From Ecdyonurus torrentis (Eukaryota > Arthropoda > Insecta > Ephemeroptera > Heptageniidae), in the NCBI GenBank assembly GCA_949318235.1, contig OX439128.1, positions 43,652,262 through 43,716,261 on the forward strand: a stretch of DNA of 64,000 nt, given 5' to 3'. Each line of letters begins with the position of its first letter. Position 1 is the stretch's first letter. This document shows, one piece after another, positions 12,825 through 30,200 of the stretch. The position numbers and the translations under genes were made by a program. The notes below the pieces were generated by a model, which saw only the letters and a list, made by a program, of their open reading frames with translations, was not told the origin of the DNA and did not search any database.

Positions 12825-13315
12825 AGGAAAATAATCCATCACTATTAGATGGATAATATAAAAGAAAAGGATAGAGGAAACCAGAACTTTTGAAGAGAGT
12901 CCCACAGTTTGACAAAAATCTTTCAAGCACAGAGATAAAAAAAAAATGCAATAAAGAAAGGGATAGGAGAAGAGAAACCAACAAGCGCCGTACCAAGATG
13001 AGGACAGCTGATAGCTGTCACGGGTAGCTGTCATGTCACCACTGATAGCTGTCATCACTAAATTCCAAGAGAAAGCAGAGCATGTGTGGGTGGCTTCTTC
13101 AGTCCTTACAGACTCTCTGGCTCTATGAGGACCGAAGATGGCACACACACATACCCCTTTTTCCCTTGGAATTTAGTGCTGAAAGCTATTCAATATTGTT
13201 TTATTATTATTATTTTATCTCTGTGCTAGCAAGATTTTTTGTTGAACTATGGGACTCTCTTCACTATGGTAAGGCTTTTACTGGTTTCCTCTATCCTTTT
13301 CATTTATATTACTGT
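12825..13315. mobile_element. family B foldback relative
   Basis: The left end has AAAGAAAAGGATAGAGGAAA and the right end has TTTCCTCTATCCTTTTCA, in inverted orientation, with GGGACTCTCTTCA-type sequence inside each arm. The middle holds an inverted repeat around an AAATTCCAAG core. It shares its terminal motifs with 9197-10126, 28330-28466, 30255-30370 and 58725-58985. Confidence 0.7.
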
Positions 13316-13436
13316 ATCATTAAAAATAGTAAAATTGCCATTAAAAAATTATAAATAAATATGCACACATAGAAGCAAATGAGTATAAAATATAAAATAT
13401 TATGAGTATATGGTATGAAATTACAGCACACATACA

Positions 13437-16400
13437 TTATTGTTTGACTGGTGGCTGAGGGATGTAAACTGGGTAGCGAGGAGTGTAAGTTTTATCACCA
13501 CCAACATACTCATTGTCACCATGATCTGCTACAGTCCAGCCTCCTGCTATAGCATCTTCATAATTTGGTGGAGCTGTAACACAATATCATACATACATAC
13601 ATATCATGACGCTATAATCCCTTTCGGGGTAAGCCAACAACACAGATGTTTTTTCCTGACCCAGTGATAGACCTCCACAACTTCCTATCCTGACATACTT
13701 CACTTGCTTCCTTCAGTCTCAAACCTTGTTTCATACATTTCCTTTTCATCACAGTAAGATGAAATCCCTTTTTTTTTTTTATTATTATTATTATTATTTA
13801 CAATATAATAAAAATTATCTGTTATATAATGAAATTTTCTTTTTGTTATGCTTGCATATTTATGCTTTGCACTTTTATTTATTTTGGCCTGGGTTTTATG
13901 TAAATATCTTCTCTGTTGCTTGGATTAAAATGTGACAGTTTACTCCTTTCCCAACTATAATTTTCTATTTATGTGTTTCTGTAATCTTTTTGATTAATAT
14001 CCTAATTACAATTGTTTTTTTCTAAAATAGATTTTTCATATCTATAAATCAATTTTTATTTCAAAGAAAAAAAAATCTGTAAATTATTTTGATCATCAAT
14101 TATTTTTTTATGTACTTACGTAAATCTGGGTAGGCCTTTTCTATGTCATCCATCATTGGAGCAGAGGGTGCCAAGTTCCAGCCAGTTGGTGGAGGTATGT
14201 TGCTGCCAGTGTACTGATTGAACTGATGTATAAATGGAACTGTACCTAGAGTCACAGGCAGCTCCACATGGAAGTTTGTGTGAGCACCAGATGGCTTGCA
14301 AGTTACCTAAACACAGAATGGTAATATTAAAAAATAAAGAATCAAATAATGAATTTAATGCATAGATTTATTGATGTACTGAGAATTTATAATGAGCATA
14401 CCTATATATACAAGCATAAATTATGCAGATTTAGATGCTATATAAATTATTATTTTATTTATTAAAACTTTATAAGTATTGGCCTAATAATTTAAAAGAA
14501 ACAGATAGGATACTGACCACAACCAGTATATTATGACATACTATTATTTTGTAACCTCACAACAATTAACATTAATTAATTAATTGCATTAACAGCAAGT
14601 TAATGCCTTGCCATAAATTTTTATTTAAAAACACACAACAAGTAATAGGCTAATAAAAATAATAATAAATAAATAAATAATCTATAGGTACACTTAGTTT
14701 GGCGGTAAATCTAACATCAAAGACGACGCCACTTAATAAAGAATTCATTCATGATTTTCAGAGTATTTGGCAACGCTGCTTTTATCTGACAATGTATTTT
14801 TACCCTTTGCTATTAGATATTAGTCTTTGATGTTAGATTTACCACCAAGCTAATTGTACTTAGTGTGACTAAGAAATATTAAAATTAAAATCAGTTTTTA
14901 ATTTAATACTCCAATATGTACTCACTCTGACATAGTAATTAATATCTATGATGTGGCAAAACTCAAGCCTGGATGGAGGGACAGCAGGGATAATAATCTC
15001 AATATTTTGACGCACCAAATTCTGTCCAGCTCTTACTTCTCCCAGTGCCATCTCCCAAATGTGAATTTCTTCGTCTTTAAATTTACCTTGGGCTTTGTAT
15101 ATAATTTTCTGCAACAATAATTACATGCAGTGAGAGTACTGTGAAAGATATAACATGTGTATGTATGATTGCCCATCTCATGATTTATCATTGAGGGGAT
15201 TTTATTATTATTATAAAGCTGTCTCAGCCTCCATGGTTTTGTGAGGCCAGCTTTCTTCTAACACTGCGGACTCTCCCTGGGGATTGTCAGTCACTCTACT
15301 TCTGCACGTTACTCTCAAGGTACAACGCTTTACAGCGCATCGTGCGATACCTTGCAAACGGGCAGAAATAGCCAGATTGACAAGCCATGCAATGTCAGGC
15401 TGAGGTCTTGTTTCTAACTTTGTTAGTTATTATTATTATTTTTAAGGCTTTTTTTTTTTTATTAGTTAAATAAAACATAAAATTTATTTACTTTGATTAA
15501 ATATGCTTTGATGTTGTTCAGGTGCACTCTGCTAGCATTTTCTATTTCCACAGAAGGTAAAATAATATCTCCAACCACTGCAGCTCCTGAAGGCAGTGAC
15601 AAAGAAACACTGAGAGGGGCAGACGCGCAGCAACAGCAGCAGAATGTTTTCTCTCTACTATTTTGTATTGGACCCTGACAACAAATGAAGTTGAATATTT
15701 TTAATTCATTCAGACTGTTTTATTTATTTATTTTTAATACAACTGAAATATTTTGTTACTTTATAGTCATACTTATTAAAGCAAAAGTTCAAGGAAACTA
15801 TAGCAAAGGGTTAGTGTCATTATAATACAAGACCAGCAAATATATATTCATATAGATATCTGAAGAACTAATGGAGGCATTCTAACTAAAATATTGTTTA
15901 TTGCATTATGAAAATTATTATTAAATATTATGTTAAAAAATTATGGTTTAAATACATGCAAAAATATGTAATTCAGCAATTATTTCAAATCCCTTGTATG
16001 TGAGATAATATAATACTAATAATAAAAAGTGAGAAAAAATTTAGCCATATTATTTGTTGATTAAAAGATGATTTATAAAAGAACATATCGATATTGTTGC
16101 AGACCAAATGTCTATCTCGTTTCCGAACGTTATGTAGATGGCGCTCGATTTACACATTTTGCTTCTCGCGACAAAAAACGAGTTATACATTTTGCCTCTC
16201 GTGACAAAAACCAAGTAATACATTTTCTTTCTTGTAACAAAACACATGAGATAGACATTTTGTTTGAAACAGCATCAATATGCAATGTATTATTTAAAAG
16301 ATGAATAAATTAAGTAATAATAATAATAAAGTAGTATTATAGTTTTGAAAAATCATGCAAGCATAGAGATATAATAACACATTGGATAGATGTTGGCATA

Positions 16401-17837
16401 AAACTCCAACAGAGCTATAAGAAAGACTTGCACATATGCGCACATACCCTTTTTATTCCCCCCCCCCCCTACCTTTAATAAGTAATAAAAATACACATTT
16501 TCTTTTTATTTAGAGTCTTTTGCTGACAGCTATTCATGTCAGTGCTAGCAAAAATTTCAACCTTTATGGTGAAGAAGGCAATATCGTTTTTCTCTATCCT
16601 GTGTTTTTTTGTTTGCTTTTTTATTATTATTATTTTTTTTTATTATTATTATTACATTTAAGTGATGCTGGTCTTTTCCGTTAACAACTTATGATATTAC
16701 TACAGTTATTTCATTACCATGTACTACAAACTCTTAATTTTGTAAGTTAGGCTAATTCATCATTCATTACAGATAAGCTTTATCTCACCATCAACTCAGT
16801 GTACATGTTCAGATCCAGTGGACAGATGACAGTGAACACAGCTTTGGCTTCATGATCAAATCTCCAAGGTCTATCAATCACCGCTTTGACAGAGTAGCGA
16901 ACTTTGCCATGTTTTCCCTCGAATGATCCAGGGATAAATCGTGGCAGTGTGCAATAGAAGGGAAATTGCATTTCACCCATATTCAATTCACCTGACTCGC
17001 CTGAAAATACAATTGATGTATTGCATACCACAAACAAAAGTTATATAATATACTATATAATCACATACAGTATTTAACAAAACTTTTGGAAATAATGTTT
17101 TACAAGTGGCCACAAATATAATACAAACTGAATCTATATGGTTAGGTATGTACGTACTGTACAACCATATTCAAACTCAAATCGCTCTTGTTGCGTCCAA
17201 AAGGCGTACAATACTTGCATTTTAAGGTTGTCTTATAAAAGGCGTACTTGCATTTTTATCCAGTACCACGTAGGGTGTACTTGTACTAGTTGCACTTGAT
17301 TGCTTATGGCGGATGTGCGAGTAGCATCAAAAGTAGACAAATGCAAGTATGTACGACCTTTGGATGCAACAAGGATGAAATATACAAATCATGTCACTCA
17401 AACATTATACCATTGAATTTAGTTGTTATAAAAATTGTAGTTATAAATTCAATGATTATACTGTGGTAAAAAAAAATAATACATACATACCACCTTGCCA
17501 TAGTTGGATAAGATTTTTAAAATAAACCTCTTCGCTCTTGTATTCTTCTGTTACAGTGCGGCTCCGAGATTTACCATCGTGATCTCTGTAATGCACAGTC
17601 CTTTGCTCTGTCCATCGTACATCAGCAACTCCTTGTATTGTCACTGTAATTGCTACAAACATAAAAGAAAGTTTATGACACATACCTCTTTAAAATAACA
17701 ATTACATTTAAATTCTACTCACCTCTTGCCTTTTTTGGTTTGTTTAATGAAATATGAACACTGCCTAGCACTTGTTGTCCAGCATAATAAACTCTTTGTG
17801 GATTCTCAAAAGAAATGTCAAATTTATCTAAACCCAT
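13437..17837 (-). CDS. arrestin domain-containing protein (ARRDC2/3/4-like)
   Basis: Seven exons join in frame to 392 residues: 17837-17723, 17652-17491, 17000-16789, 15674-15492, 15108-14926, 14306-14120 and 13573-13437. It is an alpha-arrestin that acts at plasma membrane and endosomes as an adaptor between receptors and NEDD4-type ubiquitin ligases. Arrestin_N covers about residues 5-160 (QGVADVRW, then GKVRYSVKAVIDRPWRF). A Cys cluster CCCCC follows near residue 175. Arrestin_C ends with LPVTLGTVPF. A single PPNY motif (residues 349-352) for WW-domain binding opens the last exon, and the tail contains YTPRYPVY. Exon lengths 115-162-212-183-183 are identical to those of the gene at 27259-32674, so the two are tandem duplicates. 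The introns host several repeats. Confidence 0.93.
14691..14856. mobile_element. short MITE-like element in ARRDC intron
   Basis: Terminal inverted repeats of about 34 bp (14691-14724 and 14823-14856) share GTAAATCTAACATCAAAGAC with a few mismatches. The interior is about 98 bp and non-coding. It sits in intron 5 of the arrestin-domain gene. Confidence 0.75.
16110..16262. repeat. short tandem repeat of about 33 bp, family C
   Basis: At least three imperfect units contain CATTTTGC followed by TCTCG.GACAAAAA. They are preceded by a GAACGTTATG.AGA.GGCG block. The same block and units recur at about 30425-30600 inside the next arrestin-domain gene, so this is a dispersed element with internal tandem units. 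Confidence 0.7.
17187..17373. mobile_element. inverted-repeat element in ARRDC intron
   Basis: The ends CTTGTTGCGTCCAAAAGG (17187) and CCTTTGGATGCAACAAG (to 17373) are inverted copies, followed inward by GTAC and AATGCAAGTA matches. It is non-coding and lies in intron 2 of the arrestin-domain gene. Confidence 0.7.
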
Positions 17838-18363
17838 ATTCTTATCACACCAATTTTTTGAATTCTTGACTTAATTTGTCAGTGATTAATTAACATATCA
17901 TGTAATATAATAGAGACAATGTACTTTTTGTATTCTAAGAAATTATGTTTAGCAAAATGTACAACATCGGAGTTACATGGATTGATTAAAATAAGTTGTT
18001 TTTTTCTGTCTGTCTGCTGTCTGCTACTCAAGGTTATGTTTCGTTGATGTTTGATTTGTTGGCGCAAGGCGCAAATGCCAAGCCAAAAAGAGTTATTTTT
18101 AGATACATTTTAAGAGAACCAAGTTTTTTTAACCAAGTGCTGCCCTCTCTATTGGAACACAAGAAGCATAATTTGACTCTAAAATTTTTAGTAAAGAAAT
18201 TAATAAAAATGTATTTGAAGTACAAATACAAATTTACCACTTAAAATGTTTCTTCCCTAATTTATAAAATAGAAATATTAAATAACCGGATAAAGTTTTA
18301 AATGTGTTTAGTAGCTGGATAGCTCATTAACAAAGGTTAACATAATTGTAAATATTAATTTTA

Positions 18364-22618
<4,255 letters not shown>

Positions 22619-22774
22619 GTAGCACCAGTGGCAATTTTCTTCACGTTGGAAATTTTTTCCTTTTTTTCACGTGTTTATTTTACCAGCTGTACAATGTAAA
22701 CAAACAAGTCGAATCGAACGATTTTTTTTAGATAATCGCATCGATTTGCGCCAAAAAGAAAAATCAAAACAAAA
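22619..22774. promoter_or_regulatory. bidirectional ALKBH1/LIN52 promoter region
   Basis: The two start codons lie about 156 bp apart on opposite strands. The gap contains an E-box CACGTG (22668-22673), a forkhead-like TGTAAACAAAC (about 22695) and ATCGCATCGATTTGCGCC, which has partial DREF-like and E2F-like character. There is no obvious TATA box. A shared divergent promoter follows from the layout; the individual sites are only consensus matches. Confidence 0.6.
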
Positions 22775-25193
22775 ATGGCGAGTGACGCCGCGGGTAAAGT
22801 TCAAGAAGGTGAGCTGTCTTATTTGGTTGAATTTAAAGTAATGATGTCGTTTTGTTGTTGTATTTTGTCATAATTTGGCAACTCGTATGCTGAGCTACGT
22901 TTCTAAGTTATTATTTACATCATAATAGCGCATATTCTATAAATTTATAATGATTTTCTTTTTACAGAAGGTGACGCCCCCACCGAGTTTGAGTTACGAG
23001 TAGATGATCTGATCAGCTTGGAAACTTTAGACCGTTCATCCCCGGATCTATGGCCTGAGCAGAGTAAGTTTAATTTATCTCATTTGAAATTTGAAGTTTT
23101 TATGATGAAATTGCTCTGTAAGCATTGTGTATTGTGTTATCAATTATCATACTTTACGCGTAGCAATCGCTTTATTACCGGTGCGGCGGTGCAATACATA
23201 TGCACAGTACTCTCTGTTATCCAAAACCAAGAACACGAACTTAAAGGATTTGTTATTATAAATACATTATTGCAGTTTCAGCTACTATATTACTATGTAC
23301 ATATATTAACTCACTATTCAGGCATACATACCATATTTTTGATTGCAGCTATCAAATGAATCTACATACATACTATGTAAAAAAATCGTGCCTCTGGCTC
23401 TGGCAGTAAGGGGACTCCACTCCCTTAACCCCCGCAACGCCCCCCCCCCCCCTCCTCCCATGCCATACATGTTTCGTACACCTCTGGACAAAAGTTTCCA
23501 AATGATTTGTAATATCGTACAATGTTACAGTGTAATGTATGTTACTATGTAATATAATGTAATCTTTATGAGAATATGCAGTGGCTGCCACAGCCCCGTT
23601 TGGAATATTTTGTCCAGAGCATGGTCCAGAGGTATATATGCATACCTTAAGTGTCACCAGAAACTTTCATGACAATTGAATGAATTACAACATTATAATA
23701 TGCAACACCTTATGCCTCTCTGGCTTAATCACTCCCTTCCCCTCCTATGGCCCTTACGTGTTATCATGTGTTAAATGTATGTGTATGCTATTGTGTTGTG
23801 TGCAATGTTGCCACAGATGTCTGAAGTTTTTGATGACACTTTGGTATAAATATCGATAGCGATGCTGTTGGGGCTAAACCACAAGTCTACTTTTAATGAG
23901 TTTGCTCATTTTCGCGCATCTACGTTAATCGCGACAACAGATAAAAAAACAAACAAACACTTCTACATAAGAAAACAAGTGCAGAAGATTTTTATACCTG
24001 CTGTCGCGATAAATGTAGATGTGTGTTTCTATGGCTATCACAATGAACGTAGATGCATGAAAGTAAGCAAACCCTCTAAAAGTAGAAGTGTGGTTTAGCC
24101 GGAACAGCATCAACATATTATATATCAGGTACATATTTTTATGTATGTGTAATATAATTATGTTATGTACTGTATGTATATGACTATGACCGGGCATTTT
24201 CATACATTATGGGGTTATAACAACCCCAATGCAATGGTAGAGTAATATCCAAAATCAGACTTTTTATTTTGTTATCATTATTTTTAGAATTTATATGGTG
24301 CGTATCCAAAAAAGCACAGATTTCTATATGTTATGTTTTTCAGCATTTTTCCCAAATGTTCATGATAATGTTGAAATTACATTTAAGCAGTATAATTAGC
24401 ACCTTATTAAACATGATAGTACTGTATCTTTTCACCTTGAACAATCCAGATCTGTTGGATTATCTTTTTTTCAACTAGTTTTTTATTATTATTATTTTAT
24501 TTGTTTATTATTATTATTTTAATACATATTTGCTTCTGAATTAGCCTATCAAATATCTAACATCTTCTGTTAAATTTTTAGTTCCTGGAATCTTGGAGTT
24601 TGCATCAAGTGCATCTGAGAATTCTGTTCCTCCATGGGAACAAGGACTGAACTCCGAGGATCTCTCTCTATTGCATCGTAAGTATATACTTAATGGAGCT
24701 TTAAGGCTTGATGCATTTTATTGTGAAATGATATAAATGTTAGTTACGTATTTATATATGGATGGTATTTGTTCACCCTCTCAGTCACATCATTATTTCG
24801 GTTGAGGGTCTTTCAACGCACATGTTGATGGTTGTCCAGGCTTGGACTGGCCATAAGAGTAAGTCCGCGATAGCAGACATGGCCCTTCTTGTTTGGAGGC
24901 CTCCAAGTTCCTAAAAGGGACATAACCAGAGTGTTACGCCTCCTTTTGTGGCCCCTTGACCTTGAATGTCAGTCCGACCCTGTGGTTGTCAGTAATTTTT
25001 TCACATTTTTGGATACAACTAATGTGCTAGTATTGGTATTACAGACTATGGAGCTCTCACCTTGTCTGCACTTATCGTGGAAGTTCGTAAACTTTATGAG
25101 AAGGCATATCAACTGGGACTGGAAGAAGCCAAGGAAATGACGAGGGGGAAGTACCTCAATATTCTCAACAGGAGACGTCCCAATAACCCATGA
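22775..25193 (+). CDS. LIN52: LIN52, DREAM/MuvB core subunit
   Basis: Four exons join in frame to 124 residues: 22775-22808, 22968-23063, 24582-24677 and 25045-25193. LIN52 is a small subunit of the MuvB core of the DREAM complex, which in the nucleus represses or activates cell-cycle genes together with E2F-DP and p130-like proteins or with MYB. The family core is clear: DLISLETLDRSSPDLWPEQIPG, then PPWEQGLNSEDLSLLHHYGAL, then a helical VEVRKLYEKAYQLGLEEAKEMTRGKYLNIL. The segment SSPDLWPE around residue 40 corresponds to the pocket-protein-binding serine region of vertebrate LIN52. Its length fits the roughly 116 residues of the human protein. The ATG has AAA upstream, a good start context. 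An ATTAAA at 25289-25294 is a candidate poly(A) signal. Confidence 0.95.
23861..24112. mobile_element. palindromic MITE in LIN52 intron 2
   Basis: The arms of about 65-100 bp begin GATGCTGTTGGGGCTAAACC and end GGTTTAGCCGGAACAGCATC. Inner pairing includes GCGCATCTACGTT with AACGTAGATGC and TGTCGCGAT-type matches. No coding sequence is present. Confidence 0.8.
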
Positions 25194-27258
25194 GTAACTC
25201 TCATCAGTCTTTACTATTTCTATATTTTATATTATAAAATCATTTGTTTCTGTATATCTAAAAATTTGTGTCACCGTGAGAAATGTGCATTAAAGTTTTC
25301 TATATCTGCAAAATAATAGTTAAAGTTTTACTATCCTTGTTTCAAGTACGTAATTTGTATCAAGATTTCACAACAGTATCAAATGAGGTATTAGTTCATT
25401 TTAGTGATTTTTTTTTATTACCTATTATTATTTTTTTGTGAAAAAATAAAATCAATGCAGGGTTTATTTATTTATTTATTTTTATTTATTTTTTTTTTTT
25501 GCGGCTGGATTTGTTAGGGTAAAATTAAAACAAAATTTATATGTAATTTTGCTTTATTTATAGCATGTTGTAAAATTTATAGGTATAAAATATATTGTCA
25601 GAAAATTATTCTGAAATATACAACAGCTCTTTTAAGATACTATAAAATTAAAAATATATAATATAATTGTAGTATAATTGCACTAACTGGTAAATTTAAG
25701 TATAAAATATTTGGGTAAATGCATATTAACTAATAGTAATAAAGAAGCAACTGTTTTGAGGTCAACTTTATGCAATCTCGGTCTCAACATTTTACAAATG
25801 CATTGTAAGTAGCAATGGACGCGGATTTGAGGGAAATTGGTTCAAGTCGGCCTCAAATCACTGGCTTCTTTACTAGTGGATTTCTAGCATTTTAAAACAT
25901 TAAATACTTGGCCAAGTCTTAAAACAGTTACAAAAGTATGATCTAGACATAATTCTTGGCATTCCAATTGCTCCCCATCTAACCGTAATTTATATCGAAG
26001 GACATGCTTTTCAACAGATATAATATTTAATATAAATTTTTTGAAAAAATGGGGAATGGGAGATAGTATGAGTTTCCACAAGACTTGGTAGAGAAAATAT
26101 TCAAAAGCATAAGTAAGTGGCTCCTATATTGCTTTGTAGAAACTAAGCTGCATGAAAAATCAAGATTTTAGCTTGCATGTTGGTTTAGGCAGCGTAAGCA
26201 TTGCGCATAGCACACTGTCACTTTCAGCACCCCATCTCTAGCCATGGACAGCTGTAAACCATAAGTGCAAGCCAACCCCCCCCCCCCCTCTTTTTTTTCC
26301 AGCTTGCTTTCTACAGAGCAATATGAGTCACATATTTCTTTTTGGCCTGGGTTAGAATATTTTTCTATGCCATACAATCAACGTGTTCATTTTTCTTTAA
26401 CACATAATATACTGCCAACAACTGACAAAGAGTCCTGCCTCCAAGTGTAACTGTCATGTTACTATAATTAACAAGATTTTATTTTCATTTTAGTAAAATT
26501 TGAAAAAGGAACAAAAAGTAGATACTTATGGCAAGTTACATTGCTTATAAAAATTTATGACACTTTAAAGTTTTATATAGCAAATTTAGAGAACTTAAAA
26601 GGTAACATATACATAATACAAAATCAATAAATGTAAGAAGTGTACTGTACACTCTTCCCAAATAAATCTGAACGTTTGCGTTAAAGTTTCCCCATATATT
26701 TAACATTTGGAGAGATTAACGTTTCGGTCAGATTGGGTCAGATTTATTTGGGAGGAGTGTACATGTTTCAAAATAGCAAATTTGCTTGTAGTTTTTGTGT
26801 TGGCAAAGCAAAAAAAAAAAAAAAAATTTGATTCTTTAACATCTCCAGCATTTGCACAAGTTTTTAGTATAGAGAGTGTGGTGAGGGTTCATTATAAAAT
26901 ATTGCCCTATTATCTTTGAAACCAACTATATAACACACAAACAATAGTTTTACATTTGAATTGTCTTTTTCTACCCTAACAAAAGTTATACATTATGCCA
27001 TCAGTGTATGCAGTGGAGATAACATTGCTTAAACAATTAAGTATAAAAACAAAGTGGATATTAAGTATGCATATGATATTGATAGATGCAGTTGTTTACA
27101 TCCCCTTAGTCTCTCCCCTAAAAAGAGGGGGTATTATCAAGACATTTTCAAAGAAGACTTCTTTAAGATGCCTTGGTATTTGTAATTGATAAATTGGGGA
27201 ATAACATCAACTGATCTAACACAATGTTATTTTCAAAACTCTTCAATTGATTAGATAT
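25194..27258. other. convergent intergenic region with MITE fragments
   Basis: This lies between the 3' ends of LIN52 and the third arrestin-domain gene. It contains LIN52 3' UTR, a weak inverted-repeat element at about 25738-25888 (CTGTTTTGAGG-type ends resembling the element at 30627), half of a family D element at about 26048-26400 and a short MITE at 26645-26763. No gene was found. Confidence 0.6.
26645..26763. mobile_element. short MITE with 26-bp inverted ends
   Basis: TGTACACTCTTCCCAAATAA at the left end is the inverse, with few differences, of TTATTTGGGAGGAGTGTACA at the right end, and TCTGA/TCAGA extends the match. Total length is about 119 bp. Confidence 0.8.
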
Positions 27259-30200
27259 TTAATTACGATTATAGACAGGGTAACGTGGAGTGTATGTTTT
27301 TTCACCAATAACATACTCATTGTCATCTTTTTCTACAACACTCCAGCCTCCTGACACGGCTTCAGAGTAGGTAGGAGGAGCTGAAAACACAATTTTTACA
27401 TTTATTCTTGAGCTATATACAAGGATACTTTAATCCATTAAATACCAATTCAATATGATTTAAATAAGCAATGTATGTGTAACAACAACGATAATGTATT
27501 CTTACAAGAAAAAAAAAAGATACCCCATCATTTAATTTTATATATATATTTTTTTATCATAAGCTCACTTATTTAATAGTGTAAAAGGTACTGCCTTATC
27601 TGAGTTGATCAGAGGGTCTGTTCCGTAAGGCTTCACGAGAAATTCGGTATTGAGAAAGGGGGCGTGGTTCACGAGTTTTCCATAATAAACAAGTGAGTTA
27701 CGCCCCTTTCTCGGTTGCGAGTTTCTTGTCAAGACTTACGGAACAGAACAGACCAGTGGTCTAATAGGCCTACATATATTAAAGCCAGCATAAGTATTGA
27801 GTTAAAATTTACTTTAGCTTTGAACATGCTTATTATTATTAGTTATTAACAGGGCACTATAAATTTCCTTTTTTATTATTGATTTATTTATATATTGCAT
27901 AAATTGAGTTGTTGTTTGTAATTGAAACCAATAAAAAAAAAAGTAAAATGAGAAAAAAAAAATATGCAGTTGATATAAATGATGTTTAAAATTAAATTTA
28001 CACAATTTTACAAATTGAAAATTACTAAAACGCAAGGACTCACTACTTTTTATCATTAATTGGGACTTGGGATCAAATATTCTAGCTTACAACATTTGAG
28101 TAAAACATTTGGTTGCAAGTCTCAATTAACTACATATATAAAGTAGAGAGTCTTATCATTTTATTAATTTTCAATTCAATATCTCTCTACATTCTATATT
28201 CTAATATCTCTCTACTACTCTGATTCATAGTTTCTCTCTGAGTCTGTAAGGACTGATGAAGGCATAACACGCTCCATATCTCTCTTGGAGTCGATTGTCG
28301 ATTGCCGAAATATTTCCAATGTGTTAGTTATTTTATATCTGTGCTAGCAAGATTTTCACCGAACTATGGGACTCTCTTCACTATGGTAAGGCCCTTGCTG
28401 GTTTTCTCCTATCCTTTTCTTTCAATTTATCATACCTAACCGCGATGGTTTATTTTCCTTAATATACATATCTCTCTACTACTATACATTTTGTTTTTAA
28501 TTTTTAAAAATCATATACAATAATATTGATAAATACATATTAGAAAATTTACTTACGGAGGTCTGGGTATTGTTGAGTACCAGGACCCAACTCAGGCAAG
28601 GTGGGAGCCGAGGGGGCAAAGTTCCAGCCAACTGGTGGCTGAGTAGTGCTGGCAGAGAAGTCATTGAAGTGAGAGCGGAAAGGCACAGTGCCCAATGTAA
28701 CAGGCAGAAGCAGTGTGAAGTTTGAATGTGCACCAGCTGCCTTACACTCAACCTACAAAACGAAACAATTACTTAACTATAACACTTGAAACCAGGCAAC
28801 GTTACTACCTATTATTGTATGAAAAACAAATTCCCCCTACCTAAAATAAACTTTACTTTAAAATTTGTGAATTTTACTTTTATTGTATCATTTTTTTTTT
28901 TTAGCTGCATAGGGAATTATTTACATGTTCATATTTATTATTGTCTAGAAAGATGTTAATTAAAAGATTTGATAGAAACACATAGATAGATTAGTAAAAT
29001 ATTGGGGAATGGGAGGTAATATAAGCTTACACTTACAGGGATGCAAGGCAGGGAAAATATTCTAACCCCAGGCCGAAAAGAAATATACAGTACAAGCGCA
29101 CGACCACGGGTATAAATATCCACGGCTGAGCCAGCCAGAGTTACCAGTTCTCTTCCAGCCTTCTAGGAGGCTGGAACTTCTCTCTCGTAGCCATGCTGAG
29201 GATTTCCAGTAAGGCCTAGACTTGAGACAAGGAGCTGAAAATGACAGTGTGCTATGCACAATGCTCACGCTGCCTAAACCAACATGCAAGCCAAATTTTT
29301 GCTTTTTCATGAAGCTTGCTTTCTACAGAGCAATAGAAGCCACTTACTAATGCTTTTATATTTCTTTTCAGCCTGGGTTAGAATATTTTTTTCTACATCG
29401 TGTCCCTGCAAGTGTAAACTCATACTATCTTCCATTCCCCAATTTTGTCCTAATTTATTTAAGTGTTTCTATCAAATTGTTTAATTATCATCTATTGCAT
29501 AGACTATTTTTTCCTAATATTTATTGTATAGAAAGATATTTATAAAATCTCATTTTGCCAGTGTCTGGAGGGCTGCCGCCCACTAGACCCTCTTGATATT
29601 TTGCAGGCCTTCCGTTTTCACGCCAGACTGGGCTTTTACTTCCCAAGCCGGCCCTCCACAAGTGAGAAAATATTCTAATTCAGTTCAAAATTAAACACTT
29701 CACTATTTGAACAATAAAGACTATTATTTATTTATTTATTTATTATACTTTAGCAAGCTTGCTAGACAGCTTGCTTAACAGCTCAATTTTCCAATCCTCT
29801 TTTTTTTTTTAAATTTATCTACCTGTGTGTTATTTGTTATTCTATTGCCTTTTTATTAATTTATTACACATAATGATGTAAATTATTATTCACTTAAAAG
29901 TCTTACTGTTCGTGCATACTTCTCTAAATTTATAATAACTTTGCCACTTACTTTGACACAGTATTCCACATCTATAATATTGCAGTTTGTCAGGTTAGAT
30001 GGTGGAAGAGATGGAATAGCCATTGCATTGCGAGCCCAAGTTTTAGATTCATGGGCAGGAACAGCCCCCAGTCTCATTTCTACTATGTTGATTTCCTCAA
30101 TTTTAGTTGAACCTTGGGCTCTATATGTGTTGCGCTACAACATGGTAAAATTAAATTAATTTTTCAAAGTCGAAAAACTAAAATACTTGTAGTCTATGAT

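Noticed and set aside
13580..13770. CTTCCTATCCTGACATACTT-type sequence near the second ARRDC 3' end, reminiscent of a retroelement end
   Set aside because: No open frame, poly(A) tail or second copy was seen, so it cannot be assigned.
25195..25225. Reverse-strand CTGATGAGAG near the LIN52 stop codon as a hammerhead core
   Set aside because: There is no downstream GAAA with a matching stem II and no cleavage-site helix.
28244..28320. CTGATGA followed about 60 bp later by CCGAAAT, suggesting a second hammerhead
   Set aside because: No stem II can form next to CTGATGA, GAAA does not follow a closing helix, and there is no stem I partner. It is part of a dispersed repeat tail.
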